This document shows positions 1-10,325 of a stretch of 64,000 nt of DNA, piece by piece. How positions within the stretch are numbered: position 1 is the first letter of the stretch; the number at the start of each line of letters is the position of its first letter. The stretch is taken from the NCBI RefSeq assembly GCF_000013605.1, contig NC_007908.1:1364001-1428000 (forward strand), written 5' to 3'. A program made the translations under genes and the position numbers. This stretch comes from Rhodoferax ferrireducens T118 (GTDB lineage Bacteria > Pseudomonadota > Gammaproteobacteria > Burkholderiales > Burkholderiaceae_C). The notes beneath the pieces are model-generated. The model saw nothing but the letters and a program-made list of their open reading frames with translations, was not told the origin of the DNA and searched no databases.

Positions 1-122
1 CGCTGACGCGCGAAGGCTGTGAGTCTCTGATCAAGATCATCTACCAGCATGTGAAGGCGCAGCAAAAGGCCGAGCAGACGCCCGAGGCGGTGGACCAGCG
101 TTTTGCGCCGGACACCGAATAA
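1..122 (+). CDS. obgE: Obg family GTPase (C-terminal fragment)
   Basis: The window opens inside a gene whose last 39 codons, in the frame beginning at base 3, end at TAA 120-122. The visible tail reads [18 protein letters not shown] and then a short acidic end. A G-domain-distal 'SALTREGC..LI..IY' segment followed by a short tail is typical of ObgE/CgtA, the ribosome-associated GTPase that acts in 50S maturation and stress control. Position directly upstream of proB fits the rpl-obgE-proB order common in Betaproteobacteria. The G motifs lie outside the window, so identity rests on the C-terminal segment and context. Confidence 0.75.
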
Positions 123-130
123 CGCAAAAA

Positions 131-184
131 ATGCTAACTATTCAATAGCTACTGACGCAGTGTAGACGGGGGCTAGAGGCCGAA
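131..184 (+). repeat. Interspersed ~50-bp repeat, copy 1 (proB leader)
   Basis: The copy starts with an A/T-rich palindrome around ATTCAATAGCTACT and ends with ACGGGGGCTAGAGGC, immediately before the proB ATG at 185. It fills the obgE-proB gap, so the proB 5' leader and the place where a Shine-Dalgarno would be are made of repeat sequence. It shares both end blocks with copies at 9035, 19503, 40539, 49332 and 57794. Confidence 0.8.
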
Positions 185-1321
185 ATGACTAAAAATTTTG
201 CATCGGTGGTGTTGCGTGATGCCCGGCGCATCGTGGTCAAGGTGGGCTCCAGCCTCGTCACCAACGAGGGGCGTGGACTGGATGAAACCGCGATTGGCGA
301 ATGGTGTCGCCAGATCGCCCTGCTGGTGCAGGACAAGCGTGAAGTGATCATGGTCTCCAGCGGCGCCGTGGCCGAGGGCATGAAGCGCCTGGGCTGGGCC
401 ACGCGGCCGCATCTCATTCATGAGCTGCAGGCCGCCGCCGCCGTCGGTCAGATGGGACTGGCGCAGATGTACGAGACCAAGCTGCGTGAAAACGGTTTGG
501 GCAGCGCGCAGGTGCTGCTCACGCACGCCGACCTGGCCGACCGGGAGCGTTACCTGAACGCGCGTTCCACCTTGCTGACTCTGCTCAAACTGGGCGTGGT
601 GCCGGTGATCAACGAGAACGACACGGTGGTCAACGACGAAATCAAGTTTGGTGACAACGACACGCTGGGCGCCCTGGTGGCCAACCTGGTGGAGGCCGAT
701 GCCCTGGTCATTTTGACCGACCAAAAAGGGCTTTTTACGGCGGATCCGCGCAAGGATTCTTCTGCCACGTTGGTGCATGAGGCCAAGTCGGGCGACCCGG
801 CACTGGAGGCGATGGCCGGCGGCGCGGGCTCCAACCTGGGGCGCGGCGGCATGATCACCAAAATACTGGCGGCCAAGCGCGCGGCTGGCTCGGGCGCCTC
901 GACCGTGATTGCCTGGGGCCGCGAGCCCGATGCGCTGGTGCGCCTGAGCCAGGGCGACGCCATCGGGACGCTGCTGGTGGCGCAGACACAGAAAACACAG
1001 GCCCGCAAACAGTGGATTGCCGACCACTTGCAGCTGCGCGGCTCGGTGACGGTGGACGCCGGCGCGACGCAAAAATTGCGTGGTCAGGGCAGCAGCCTGC
1101 TGCCGATTGGCATGACAACCGTGGATGGCGATTTCTCACGCGGTGATGTGATTGCCATCCGGGATTTGCAGGGCGTCGAAATAGCGCGCGGCCTGGCCAA
1201 CTACGCCAGCGTGGAGGCAAGGCTTATTTGTCGCAAGCCCTCCACTGAATTTGAAAAGCTGCTGGGCTATGCCGCCGAGCCGGAGATGGTGCACCGGGAT
1301 AATCTGGTGCTGACCCGTTAG
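185..1321 (+). CDS. proB: Glutamate 5-kinase
   Basis: Phosphorylates L-glutamate to gamma-glutamyl phosphate with ATP, the first and feedback-regulated step of proline synthesis in the cytoplasm. The 378-residue protein has the amino-acid kinase fold in the first ~260 residues ([13 protein letters not shown] near the start, then [16 protein letters not shown] and GRGGMITKI) and a C-terminal PUA domain from about residue 280 ([15 protein letters not shown]). Full-length ProB of the PUA-containing type is usually 365-380 residues. The ATG at 185 gives the expected short N-terminus. It follows obgE in the same direction, separated only by the repeat copy. No proA is next to it. Confidence 0.97.
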
Positions 1322-1343
1322 AGCGGCTGGCCTCGTCTGTGGG

Positions 1344-1377
1344 CCCTGTGCCACCTTTAATGGGCCACGGGGTTTTT
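1344..1377 (+). terminator. Possible rho-independent terminator after proB
   Basis: CCCTGTGCC pairs imperfectly with GGCCACGGGG across a nine-base loop and is followed by five T residues. It lies 22 bases after the proB stop and overlaps the end of the convergent CNP1-like gene. The stem has a bulge, so the call is moderate. Confidence 0.45.
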
Positions 1378-1848
1378 CAGCGCCCTGACGATGTCTGCCA
1401 CCGAGTTGCCGGGCGTCGAGCGTCCTTGGCAAGCCCCTTGCCGGGCCAGCGCCATCGCATGGGGGGAGGGCAGGTTGTCGTTGAGTCCCTGCCACTGGGG
1501 ATCCTTGACGGCAGACCAATGGCCGCTGGGGCTGTAGCGGGCATAGGTCTTGACTTCACCGCTGGCGCACCGAATGCCCTCATACATGGCGTTGACCGAG
1601 TCGCTGGCATTGGTTGCCACCATCACGTAGCGCACGATGCCCTCCGGCGTAATGGTCAAAGTGGCAGGATCCACACCAAACTTCAAGGTCACGTAGCGCG
1701 GCATGTCGATGGCGATCAATTGCTTGGTATTGAACGCGGGGGGTGGCGGTGCCTCGCTTTCTTTCCAGTCGGGGTCGGCCACCACTTGGGCGCCCGCTCC
1801 GAATGCCAGCCATGCCAGGCCAAGCCAGAAAAGGCGCTTAAGTTTCAT
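1357..1848 (-). CDS. CNP1-like family exported protein
   Basis: A 163-residue protein starting at the ATG complementary to 1846-1848, with a signal peptide ([21 protein letters not shown]) and a mature part resembling the CNP1-like family, which is common in Betaproteobacteria and of unknown function. Visible conserved segments are [11 protein letters not shown], a middle block with [21 protein letters not shown] and a C-terminal block ending [11 protein letters not shown] longer upstream reading frame exists, but only this start places the signal peptide at the N-terminus. The gene overlaps the 3' end of rppH by 11 bases, so the two are probably cotranscribed and translationally coupled. Likely periplasmic. 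Confidence 0.8.
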   Translation of the reverse strand: MKLKRLFWLGLAWLAFGAGAQVVADPDWKESEAPPPPAFNTKQLIAIDMPRYVTLKFGVDPATLTITPEGIVRYVMVATNASDSVNAMYEGIRCASGEVKTYARYSPSGHWSAVKDPQWQGLNDNLPSPHAMALARQGACQGRSTPGNSVADIVRALKNPVAH

Positions 1849-2485
1849 GTGGTTTTCCGCTGGCATCGAGGCCATAGCTGGTCTGTGGATTGGGCTCGAA
1901 TGAACCGCCGGGAGGGAGTTCAAAATTGGCGCCGGGCACGGCGTCAAACGTCGTCTCCTGCTCGTGTGGACGCACGCCCTGGCGCAAGAAGCGGTTTCTG
2001 AGCTCGTTGCGCGGCAAATAGCGGGCCAACTCGGTCAGGGCGATTTCGTAGACGCCGCGCTTGAACTCCACCACTGCGTCCAGCGGCACCCAGTAGTCGT
2101 TCCAGCGCCAGGCATCGAACTCGGGGTGGTCGGTGGCGCGCAGGTTCAAATCCCAGTCGTGGCCTACCAGTTGCAGCAAGAACCAGATTTGTTTCTGGCC
2201 TTTGTAAAAGCCGCGTGCATCGCGGCGAATGTATCGGTCTGGCACCTCATAGCGCAACCAGTCTCGGGTGCGGGCAACGATGCGAATGTGCTCCCGCAAG
2301 AGCCCCACTTCTTCGTGCAGTTCGCGAATCATGGCCTGCTCCGGCGTCTCGCCCCGGTCAATGCCGCCTTGCGGAAACTGCCAGGAGTGCGTGCGAATTC
2401 GCTTGCCCCAAAACACCTGATTTTTCTGGTTGAGCAGGACGATGCCGACGTTGGGCCTAAAGCCTTCGCGGTCAAGCATAATCAA
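1838..2485 (-). CDS. rppH: RNA pyrophosphohydrolase (Nudix)
   Basis: Removes pyrophosphate from the 5' triphosphate end of mRNA, which opens it to RNase E-dependent decay. The 215-residue protein begins [17 protein letters not shown], the usual RppH N-terminus, and holds a full Nudix box ([12 protein letters not shown] followed by RELHEEVGL) with the metal-binding REL.EE residues around 40-63. The last ~55 residues are a low-complexity extension that is normal for betaproteobacterial RppH, compared with about 176 residues in E. coli. It is transcribed away from proS across a short shared intergenic region, and CNP1-like follows it. Confidence 0.95.
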   Translation of the reverse strand: MIMLDREGFRPNVGIVLLNQKNQVFWGKRIRTHSWQFPQGGIDRGETPEQAMIRELHEEVGLLREHIRIVARTRDWLRYEVPDRYIRRDARGFYKGQKQIWFLLQLVGHDWDLNLRATDHPEFDAWRWNDYWVPLDAVVEFKRGVYEIALTELARYLPRNELRNRFLRQGVRPHEQETTFDAVPGANFELPPGGSFEPNPQTSYGLDASGKPHET

Positions 2486-2571
2486 ACCCCAATTTTTAAA
2501 TTGCGTCCATTATGCACAGCATACGCTGCGCTTCAAGGGGCGAAGCCCTTAGTAATTCCCGGATTCTTGCC

Positions 2572-4314
<1,743 letters not shown>

Positions 4315-4322
4315 TACTGCCT

Positions 4323-4946
4323 GTGCCAGCGCCCCTGATTTCACGAAGAAACAGCCTCTCGTCCCTGCTGGCAGGGCTTGGACTGCTATTGATTCATGGG
4401 CAGTCAGAGGCTGGCCGTCAGGTTGAGGAACCCCTGATGGACTCGGTGCGCAGCGCGTTAAGTTCCGCGATTGCCAACCATGCGCCGCCCGTGCCGGAAT
4501 TCCCGGATACCGAATCGCGCCTCGTCTACCTGCGCTGGTTGGGGGCCATGAGTGATCGGCTGCGCAAAAACAAGCCGGACTGGAATGTGCGCCGCGAGTT
4601 TCTGCAAACGCTCTGGTACGAGAGCCGGCGTGCCGGGCTGGACCCGGCGCTGGTGCTGGGCCTGGTGCAAGTGGAGAGCAACTTCCGCAAGTTCGCCGTC
4701 AGCAGCGTCGGCGCCCGCGGCTACATGCAGGTGATGCCGTTCTGGACCCGGCTGCTGGGCGATGGTGATGCCGGCAAGCTGTTTCACATGCAGACCAATC
4801 TGCGCTTTGGCTGCGTCATCCTGCGCCACTACCTGGACCGCGAACGCGGCGACCTGTTTCTGGCGCTGGGCCGGTACAACGGTTCCCGCGGCCAGGCGCC
4901 GTACCCGAACGCCGTGTTCGGTGCCACCCGGCGGTGGCAAAGCTGA
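4323..4946 (+). CDS. Lytic transglycosylase, SLT domain
   Basis: A predicted peptidoglycan lytic transglycosylase of about 207 residues. The best start is the GTG at 4323, right after proS, because it leads into a basic-hydrophobic signal peptide (RRNSLSSLLAGLGLLL). The SLT domain runs from about residue 95: ALVLGLVQVESNF contains the catalytic glutamate in the VESNF motif, followed by GARGYMQVMPFW and, near the end, LALGRYNGSRG. It would act on glycan strands in the periplasm. It lies directly downstream of proS and converges on grxD with a 5-base gap. No ATG start fits; alternative starts inside the signal peptide cannot be excluded. Confidence 0.88.
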   Translation: MPAPLISRRNSLSSLLAGLGLLLIHGQSEAGRQVEEPLMDSVRSALSSAIANHAPPVPEFPDTESRLVYLRWLGAMSDRLRKNKPDWNVRREFLQTLWYESRRAGLDPALVLGLVQVESNFRKFAVSSVGARGYMQVMPFWTRLLGDGDAGKLFHMQTNLRFGCVILRHYLDRERGDLFLALGRYNGSRGQAPYPNAVFGATRRWQS

Positions 4947-4951
4947 ACGGA

Positions 4952-5278
4952 TTAACTGGCTTTGGCCGCCAGCGCTTGCTGCAGTTCCCCGTTCTGGTAC
5001 ATCTCCATCATGATGTCGGCACCACCGATGAACTCGCCCTTGATGTAGAGCTGGGGGATGGTCGGCCAGTTGCTGTAGTCCTTGATGCCGGCACGAATCT
5101 CTTCGTCTTCCAGCACGTTGACGGTCTTGAGCGTCTTGGGGTCGACGCCACAGGCCTGCAAAATCTGGATCGCCCGGCCTGAGAAGCCACACTGGGGAAA
5201 GCTGGCGTTGCCCTTCATGAAAAGCAGGACCTCGTTGTTTTTAACCAGGTCGTCAATGCGTTGTTGTGTGTCGCTCAT
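4952..5278 (-). CDS. grxD: Monothiol glutaredoxin, Grx4 family
   Basis: A 108-residue monothiol glutaredoxin with the signature active site CGFS in NASFPQCGFSGRAIQIL (Cys near residue 30) and the TIPQLY-type cis-proline segment (NWPTIPQLYIKGEFIGG) that binds glutathione. Members of this family carry and transfer 2Fe-2S clusters together with BolA proteins rather than acting as general reductants. Length and all motifs are standard. It converges with the transglycosylase gene; upstream is a 256-base gap holding a repeat copy. Betaproteobacteria often place it after prmC-prfA-hemA; here those genes sit about 3 kb away. Confidence 0.96.
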   Translation of the reverse strand: MSDTQQRIDDLVKNNEVLLFMKGNASFPQCGFSGRAIQILQACGVDPKTLKTVNVLEDEEIRAGIKDYSNWPTIPQLYIKGEFIGGADIMMEMYQNGELQQALAAKAS

Positions 5279-5372
5279 GTCAGATAAGTCCTTGAAAAAG
5301 AGGGCCTGATTATTTCACCTTCGCGCGCGCCGCCGTTCGGGTAACCCTGCAAGGTACAGGGGTTGTGCCTGG

Positions 5373-5425
5373 ATGCTATTAAATAGAGAGTTGTTCGCGC
5401 ACTGTCCACGGGGGCTGGGCCCGAA
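5373..5425 (+). repeat. Interspersed ~50-bp repeat, copy 2 (diverged)
   Basis: In the 256-base gap between grxD and the FKBP gene, ATGCTATTAAATAGAG is followed by a variable middle and CACGGGGGCTGGGCCCG. Both blocks match the repeat found before proB, though the GGGGGCT end has diverged. The remainder of the gap (5279-5372 and 5426-5534) shows nothing else that I recognise; the FKBP promoter must lie there. Confidence 0.6.
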
Positions 5426-5534
5426 TTTCACATAGAAGCTGCGACGGCCCAGCCGTGCACATCCAGTTTGGGTTCAATCTGTCAATGGGCGAGAATCACA
5501 CCCCGATCATCACGTTAGCAACTCAGGCACACCC

Positions 5535-6011
5535 ATGAAAATCGAAAAAGACACTGCCGTCACCTTGCGTTACAAGGTGGCTGATGCCAATGGCAAACTG
5601 CTTGAGCAAAGCAGTGAGCCGATGGTCTACCTGCACGGCGGCTACGACAACACGTTTCCGAAGCTGGAAGCGGCCCTGGAAGGCAAAATGCCGGGCTTTC
5701 AGACCACACTGGACCTGCAGCCGCAGGACGCCTTCGGTTCACGCGACGAGAGCCTGGTGCAGACCATCCCCAAGACCCAGTTCCCGCCGGGCGTCAAGGT
5801 CGGCGGGCAACTGCAAGGCCGAGGCGAGGACGGGCAAGCCCACATGTTCACTGTCATGAAGATCAAGGGCGACAAGGTCATGCTCGATGGCAATCACCCG
5901 ATGGCCGGCAAGGCCTTGCGGCTGAGCGTCAGCGTGATGGAAGTTCGCGCCGCCACCGAGGAAGAGATTACACATCGCCATGTGCATGGCGAGCATGGGC
6001 ATCACCACTGA
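5535..6011 (+). CDS. FKBP-type peptidyl-prolyl isomerase, SlyD-like
   Basis: A 158-residue SlyD/FkpB-type chaperone-isomerase. It opens MKIEKDTAVTLRYKVADANGKLLEQS and contains the FKBP half-sites around the inserted flap (IF) domain: LEAALEGKMPGFQTTLDLQPQDAFG, then NHPMAGKALRLSVSVMEVRAA. The C-terminus is a short His-rich tail (HRHVHGEHGHHH) expected to bind nickel or other metals, as in E. coli SlyD. It acts in the cytoplasm on proline-limited folding and possibly metal delivery. It stands alone between grxD and the convergent Wzz-like gene. Confidence 0.93.
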   Translation: MKIEKDTAVTLRYKVADANGKLLEQSSEPMVYLHGGYDNTFPKLEAALEGKMPGFQTTLDLQPQDAFGSRDESLVQTIPKTQFPPGVKVGGQLQGRGEDGQAHMFTVMKIKGDKVMLDGNHPMAGKALRLSVSVMEVRAATEEEITHRHVHGEHGHHH

Positions 6012-6039
6012 GCGCCGGCAACCCCGATCTGCGAGAAGC

Positions 6040-8073
6040 CTAGCGCGTGCGCAAGGCTGGCAACACGCGCTCCACACTGTCGATCGATACCCGTTGGGCA
6101 TCTGGCGCTAGCGGCGCCAGATGATGGAGAGCTTCCGCGCTCAGGCGGCCAACCAGGCGGCCCAGCTCGCTGAAGCGCAAACCCTGGCGCACCAGAAATG
6201 CCACATAAGTGTGGCGCAGCGTGGCCGGCGCGACCGATTGCGGCTGCTCCAAACCAGCGTCGTAGGCGCTGGAGGTGACAACGGAATTGATGTCCTCCGT
6301 GTCCAGGGGGCGGTCCGTTGCCTTGAAAAAAAGAGGCGCGTCGGGGGCATCCGCCTGACGGTGCGTCTGCAGGGCAAGCACATGGACCGGTAAGGGCACG
6401 GCGCGGCTCGACTCGCCCGGCACCTTGAGCGTGCCCGTTGCCGTGTCTACATGCTGGCGCTGCAAAGACACGACTTCGTCGGCGCTCAAGCCGCACAGCA
6501 GGCAGGCCAGGATGGGCAGATTCTCTGGCGCCGCGCACGCCAGTAATTTCTCAACTTCATCGGCGCGCAGTTCCCGCGGCAGGGGCTGGGTCAAAAGCCG
6601 GGTGTCAGGTCCGCCCGTCAGCGTCTCAGGCGTCGGCCCTGCGCCCAGCGCCGGCTCAAGCGGCTGGGGAATCGCCATCCAGGGCTGTGGAACGATCACG
6701 GTCGAAGGCCCCTGGGGCTCCATCTCTGTCCGGTTGAAAAATTCCACGAACCAGACCGCCAAAAAACCAAGCACGATGGAGGCGGCCAGGCTGATGCCTG
6801 CATCGCGCCAGTACAGCGGGCGCCATGGCGCATCGGGTGTGGCCGCGGGTTCCACCACCAGAATCCGTGGCCGGCGTGCCGTTTCGCTGGATTCCAGGGC
6901 GACCAGCTTCTGTTGGGCGGTCTGCTGCATTTTCTCCAGACCCTTCAGCTCTTCCAACATGCCCTGGTAGTCACTGAACCGGCGGCTGAATGTCTGCACG
7001 TCCTGTCTGTCCTGCGAGAGTTGCTGCTGCAGGCGCTGCGTCGTGCCCCGCACACTGGCAAGTTCCTCTTTGGCGTCGGCCAGCGCCATCTCCCGGCTTT
7101 TCTGGCGTTCGGCCTCAAGCTGTTGCTCCAGGTTGGAAATTCTGGTCTTGAGGCCACGGGCATTCGCGTCCATGTCCAGATACTGCGGCGTGAACTGGCG
7201 CTCCAAAGCGCGCCATTCTTCCTTCGCCTGCGACAGGCGCGACTCAATGGCGGCCACGGTGGGATTGTCTTTGGCCAGCGGCGTGCGGTTGCCCTGCGCG
7301 ATGGCTTGCTCGATGGCCCGGACGCGGCCAGCCGCCGTGGCCTCGCGATCAGTCGCCGCAGTCAGTGAGGTGCCCAGCCCTTTCAGGCGCGACAGCGTCT
7401 GGTTCTCATCGCGTTCACTCGACACGATGTTGGAGCGCAGTTTGAGCGCCTCCAGCGCTTTCCTCTTCTCGGCTACGCTGGCCTCGATGACACGAAGCGC
7501 CTCGCGGCTTTCAAGCAACTGGGCTTGCGACACCGCCGTGCCGGTGCTCGCCTGTTCGTTGCGATAGACATCGATCACGGCGTTGACCAGGGGCCCCACC
7601 AAGGTTTGCTCAGCGCCTTGTGCCCGCAGCCTCACCACCTGCGTGCCTGCAACCGGCGTCACCGTCAACATGCCTTGTACCGCCAGGACGGGATCGGCGT
7701 CCAGACTCTTCAAATGCTCCTGTTCCTGCAGCCGTTTGACCACCTTTTCAAGTAGCGGGCGGCTGGTGAGAACCTGCACCTCGATCAGAAAAGCCGGCGT
7801 ACCGTCATGAACGGCGGGCGCGTCGCCCAGCACCACCTGTTCAGACGGTGTGATCTGCACCCTGGCATTGGCCACGTAGATGGGGCTGCGCATGAAGGTG
7901 TAACTCAGGCTCGCCAGCAGGCACAGCAAAAATGCGCCGGAAAAAACAAAGACCCGGCGACGCATCGCCTTGCTGCGTTGCATGGGGCCGAATTGCGCCT
8001 CGGTCGTGCCGGCGTACATTTCTCCGAATTCATGCGGGAAAACCCGCTGGGAATGGGCAGTCTGATGGCTCAT
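6040..8073 (-). CDS. GumC/Wzz-type membrane protein with degenerate recombinase-like C-terminus
   Basis: A 677-residue inner-membrane protein with two parts. Residues 1-450 look like a polysaccharide co-polymerase (Wzz/GumC): a transmembrane helix at 41-61, a Wzz-type segment with SPIYVANARVQITPS, a long periplasmic coiled coil (about 190-400), and a second transmembrane helix at about 424-446. After a proline-rich linker, residues about 499-660 resemble a tyrosine recombinase catalytic domain (LRADEVEKLL; LLCGLSADEVVSLQ; ATLRHTYVAFLVRQG). The first catalytic Arg of the usual G-L-R-x-x-E is Ser530; the His of H-x-L-R is missing although R620 remains; the LGH box is VGR and no nucleophilic Tyr is evident. 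The domain is therefore probably non-catalytic. Many relatives carry a tyrosine kinase here. No other polysaccharide gene is adjacent. Confidence 0.8.
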   Translation of the reverse strand: MSHQTAHSQRVFPHEFGEMYAGTTEAQFGPMQRSKAMRRRVFVFSGAFLLCLLASLSYTFMRSPIYVANARVQITPSEQVVLGDAPAVHDGTPAFLIEVQVLTSRPLLEKVVKRLQEQEHLKSLDADPVLAVQGMLTVTPVAGTQVVRLRAQGAEQTLVGPLVNAVIDVYRNEQASTGTAVSQAQLLESREALRVIEASVAEKRKALEALKLRSNIVSSERDENQTLSRLKGLGTSLTAATDREATAAGRVRAIEQAIAQGNRTPLAKDNPTVAAIESRLSQAKEEWRALERQFTPQYLDMDANARGLKTRISNLEQQLEAERQKSREMALADAKEELASVRGTTQRLQQQLSQDRQDVQTFSRRFSDYQGMLEELKGLEKMQQTAQQKLVALESSETARRPRILVVEPAATPDAPWRPLYWRDAGISLAASIVLGFLAVWFVEFFNRTEMEPQGPSTVIVPQPWMAIPQPLEPALGAGPTPETLTGGPDTRLLTQPLPRELRADEVEKLLACAAPENLPILACLLCGLSADEVVSLQRQHVDTATGTLKVPGESSRAVPLPVHVLALQTHRQADAPDAPLFFKATDRPLDTEDINSVVTSSAYDAGLEQPQSVAPATLRHTYVAFLVRQGLRFSELGRLVGRLSAEALHHLAPLAPDAQRVSIDSVERVLPALRTR

Positions 8074-8184
8074 GTTATCGATTGGAGCTTTTCAAGCCCA
8101 TCGTCCAGTTGAAATTGATCAATTGGACATCGAATAGAAGCAACACATTGTGTCGAATCGGCCGATCAAGTTCTTCGTCCGGCC

Positions 8185-9033
8185 TTAAGCCTGTGGCACA
8201 CGTCCGCCGCTGCAGCGTTCAATGCCGCTCAAATCGCGCCGTGACTGCACGTCATGCAGGCCGGCGTCCAGCAACAGGGCGCGCACCGCAGCCGCCTGGT
8301 CGTAGCCGTGTTCCAGCAGCAGCCAGCCGCCAGGATTCAAATGGGCCGGGGCCTGGGTGATGATCTGGCGGATGTCATCCAGGCCGTCGGCGCCGCTGGC
8401 CAAGGCTTGCAGCGGCTCAAAGGTGAGGGCGTCCAGGTGCTTGTCTTGCGCGGCAACGTAGGGCGGGTTGGAGACGATGGCGTCAAAACGGGCGTCCGGC
8501 TGTGCCAAGCCGGCCAACCACGCCCCCTGGCTGAACTGCACCGCCAGTCCCAGACGCTGGGCGTTGGCCCGCGCCACGGCCAGTGCGTCTGCGCTGTAGT
8601 CAACGGCGCTCACCCGCAGCTCAGGCCGCGTTGCCTTGAGCGCCAGCGCGATGGCGCCGCTGCCGGTGCCGAGGTCGAGCACGGCGGGTGCGGTCCCGGT
8701 TGGGGCTTGCAGCACGTCCAGTGCCCATTCCACCAGTGTTTCCGTGTCTGGCCGCGGCACCAGCACACGGGCGTCCACCGCCAGGTCCAGGCCAAAGAAT
8801 TCCTGGTGGCCGGTGATATAGGCCAGCGGTTCACTGGCGGCGCGGCGCTGAACCCAGGCGTCCAACGTGGCTTGCGCGCTAGGCGGCAGTTCGTCCGTGT
8901 CGTGGGCCAGCAGCCAGGCCCGCTCCTGGGCCGACTTGCCGAGCGCGTGCAGCAGGAGCAACTGCGCGTCGAGCCGGTCCAGGCCGTGGGACTGGGCTTG
9001 GCGCAAGGCTTGTGAGAGGGTCGGCATGGTCAC
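8185..9033 (-). CDS. prmC: Release factor glutamine N5-methyltransferase
   Basis: Methylates the glutamine of the GGQ motif in release factors RF1 and RF2 using S-adenosylmethionine. The 282-residue protein has an N-terminal helical substrate-recognition domain with LAYITGHQEFFGL, the SAM-binding motif VLDLGTGSGAIALAL (about residues 115-129) and the hallmark SNPPYVA (NPPY, near 190) that holds the target glutamine. It lies 74 bases downstream of prfA in the same direction, so enzyme and substrate are encoded together; the gap is filled by a repeat copy. Confidence 0.96.
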   Translation of the reverse strand: MTMPTLSQALRQAQSHGLDRLDAQLLLLHALGKSAQERAWLLAHDTDELPPSAQATLDAWVQRRAASEPLAYITGHQEFFGLDLAVDARVLVPRPDTETLVEWALDVLQAPTGTAPAVLDLGTGSGAIALALKATRPELRVSAVDYSADALAVARANAQRLGLAVQFSQGAWLAGLAQPDARFDAIVSNPPYVAAQDKHLDALTFEPLQALASGADGLDDIRQIITQAPAHLNPGGWLLLEHGYDQAAAVRALLLDAGLHDVQSRRDLSGIERCSGGRVPQA

Positions 9034-9034
9034 T

Positions 9035-9083
9035 TGCTATAAAAGAACTAGCGGCTTAGGAAGATTGGACGGGGGCTACAGGC
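9035..9083 (+). repeat. Interspersed ~50-bp repeat, copy 3 (prfA-prmC gap)
   Basis: TTGCTATAAAAGAACTAGCGG and then GGACGGGGGCTACAGGC show the same two-block structure as the copy before proB. It fills nearly all of the 74-base gap between prfA and prmC. Confidence 0.75.
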
Positions 9084-9107
9084 AATTTTGCATATAAAAA
9101 TGGTAAA

Positions 9108-10208
9108 TCAAGCGCCCGCGCCCAGTTCCAGCGCCGCCAGCTGCTGCGCCGCCTCGAAAGCTTGCAGCGCCTGCACCACGTCGTCGAGGTCGCCCTCCAT
9201 GATGGTCAGCAGCTTGTACAGCGTCAGGTTGATGCGGTGGTCGGTCAGGCGCCCTTGCGGAAAGTTGTAGGTGCGGATGCGGTCGCTGCGGTCGCCGCTG
9301 CCAATCAGCCCCTTGCGCTCGGCGGCGTCCTTGGCCGCGCGCTCGCTGCGGTCTTTTTCATGGATACGGGCGGTCAGTACTTTGAGCGCTTGCGCCTTGT
9401 TGCTGTGCTGGCTGCGCCCGTCCTGGCACTCGGCCACGATGCCGGTCGGCAGGTGGGTGATGCGCACGGCCGAGTCGGTCTTGTTGATGTGCTGGCCGCC
9501 CGCGCCGCTGGCGCGGTAGGTGTCGATGCGCAGGTCGGCCGGGTTGATCTGGATCGCCACCGCTTCATCGGGCTCGGCCAGTACCGCCACGGTGCAGGCG
9601 CTGGTGTGAATGCGGCCTTGCGTTTCGGTGACCGGCACGCGCTGGACCCGGTGGCCGCCGGACTCGAACTTGAGCGCGCCGTAGACATGGTCACCTTCGA
9701 TTTTGATCACCACCTCCTTGTAGCCCCCGAGCTCGCTGGGGGACTCGCTGATGATCTCGGCCTTCCAGCCCCGGCGTTCGCAGTAACGCGTGTACATGCG
9801 CAGCAAATCGGCGGCAAACAGGGCCGATTCGTCACCGCCGGTGCCGGCGCGGATTTCAACGAAGGCGTTGCGTGCGTCATCCGGGTCCTTGGGCAGCAGC
9901 ATGCGTTGCAGCTCGTTTTCAAGTTTCTGCAATTCGGCACTGGCGTTGTCGATTTCTTCTTGCGCCATGGCCGTCATGTCGGGGTCGTCGACCGAACCGC
10001 GCAGCAGTTCCTGGGCGCCGCTCAGGTCGGCTTCCAGTTGTTGGTAGCGCGCCCAGCGGCTCGCCACGGCGCCGACTTCGGTGTGCTCGCGCGACAGCAG
10101 CAGAAACTGCTTCATGTCTTGCATGATGTCCTCGCGCGAGAGCAGAAATTCGAGCTCACCCAGGCGGTCGGTGTAGCGTGCAAGTTGTTGGCGGAGAAAA
10201 GGTTTCAT
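9108..10208 (-). CDS. prfA: Peptide chain release factor 1
   Basis: Recognises UAA and UAG stop codons and triggers peptide release. The 366-residue protein has the N-terminal helical domain, the peptidyl-hydrolase GGQ motif in [19 protein letters not shown] (about residues 235-253) and the codon-recognition region following [20 protein letters not shown]. The family is typically 355-365 residues. It lies between hemA and prmC, all on the minus strand, the classic hemA-prfA-prmC order. The ATG at 10208 is preceded by a 117-base gap with no further gene. Confidence 0.97.
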   Translation of the reverse strand: MKPFLRQQLARYTDRLGELEFLLSREDIMQDMKQFLLLSREHTEVGAVASRWARYQQLEADLSGAQELLRGSVDDPDMTAMAQEEIDNASAELQKLENELQRMLLPKDPDDARNAFVEIRAGTGGDESALFAADLLRMYTRYCERRGWKAEIISESPSELGGYKEVVIKIEGDHVYGALKFESGGHRVQRVPVTETQGRIHTSACTVAVLAEPDEAVAIQINPADLRIDTYRASGAGGQHINKTDSAVRITHLPTGIVAECQDGRSQHSNKAQALKVLTARIHEKDRSERAAKDAAERKGLIGSGDRSDRIRTYNFPQGRLTDHRINLTLYKLLTIMEGDLDDVVQALQAFEAAQQLAALELGAGA

Positions 10209-10325
10209 GGGGGCAATGGTGTGGTTCTTCGGCGGGCAACTTCGCCTGGCTGGGTTCGAACGGTGTGCAGAGCGTGGTGCCCAAGGGGCGACAGCGCGCC
10301 GGGCGCAAGCCCAGGATCAGCGCCG

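Noticed and set aside
4381..4415. Possible eleventh repeat copy in the transglycosylase signal peptide (GCTATTGATTCATGGGC, then CAGAGGCTGG)
   Set aside because: Only the A/T block is similar; the GGGGGCTAGAGGC end is not recognisable.
10246..10270. GGGTTCGAAC resembling a tRNA T-arm between hemA and prfA
   Set aside because: No acceptor, D or anticodon stem around it, and the T-stem does not pair.
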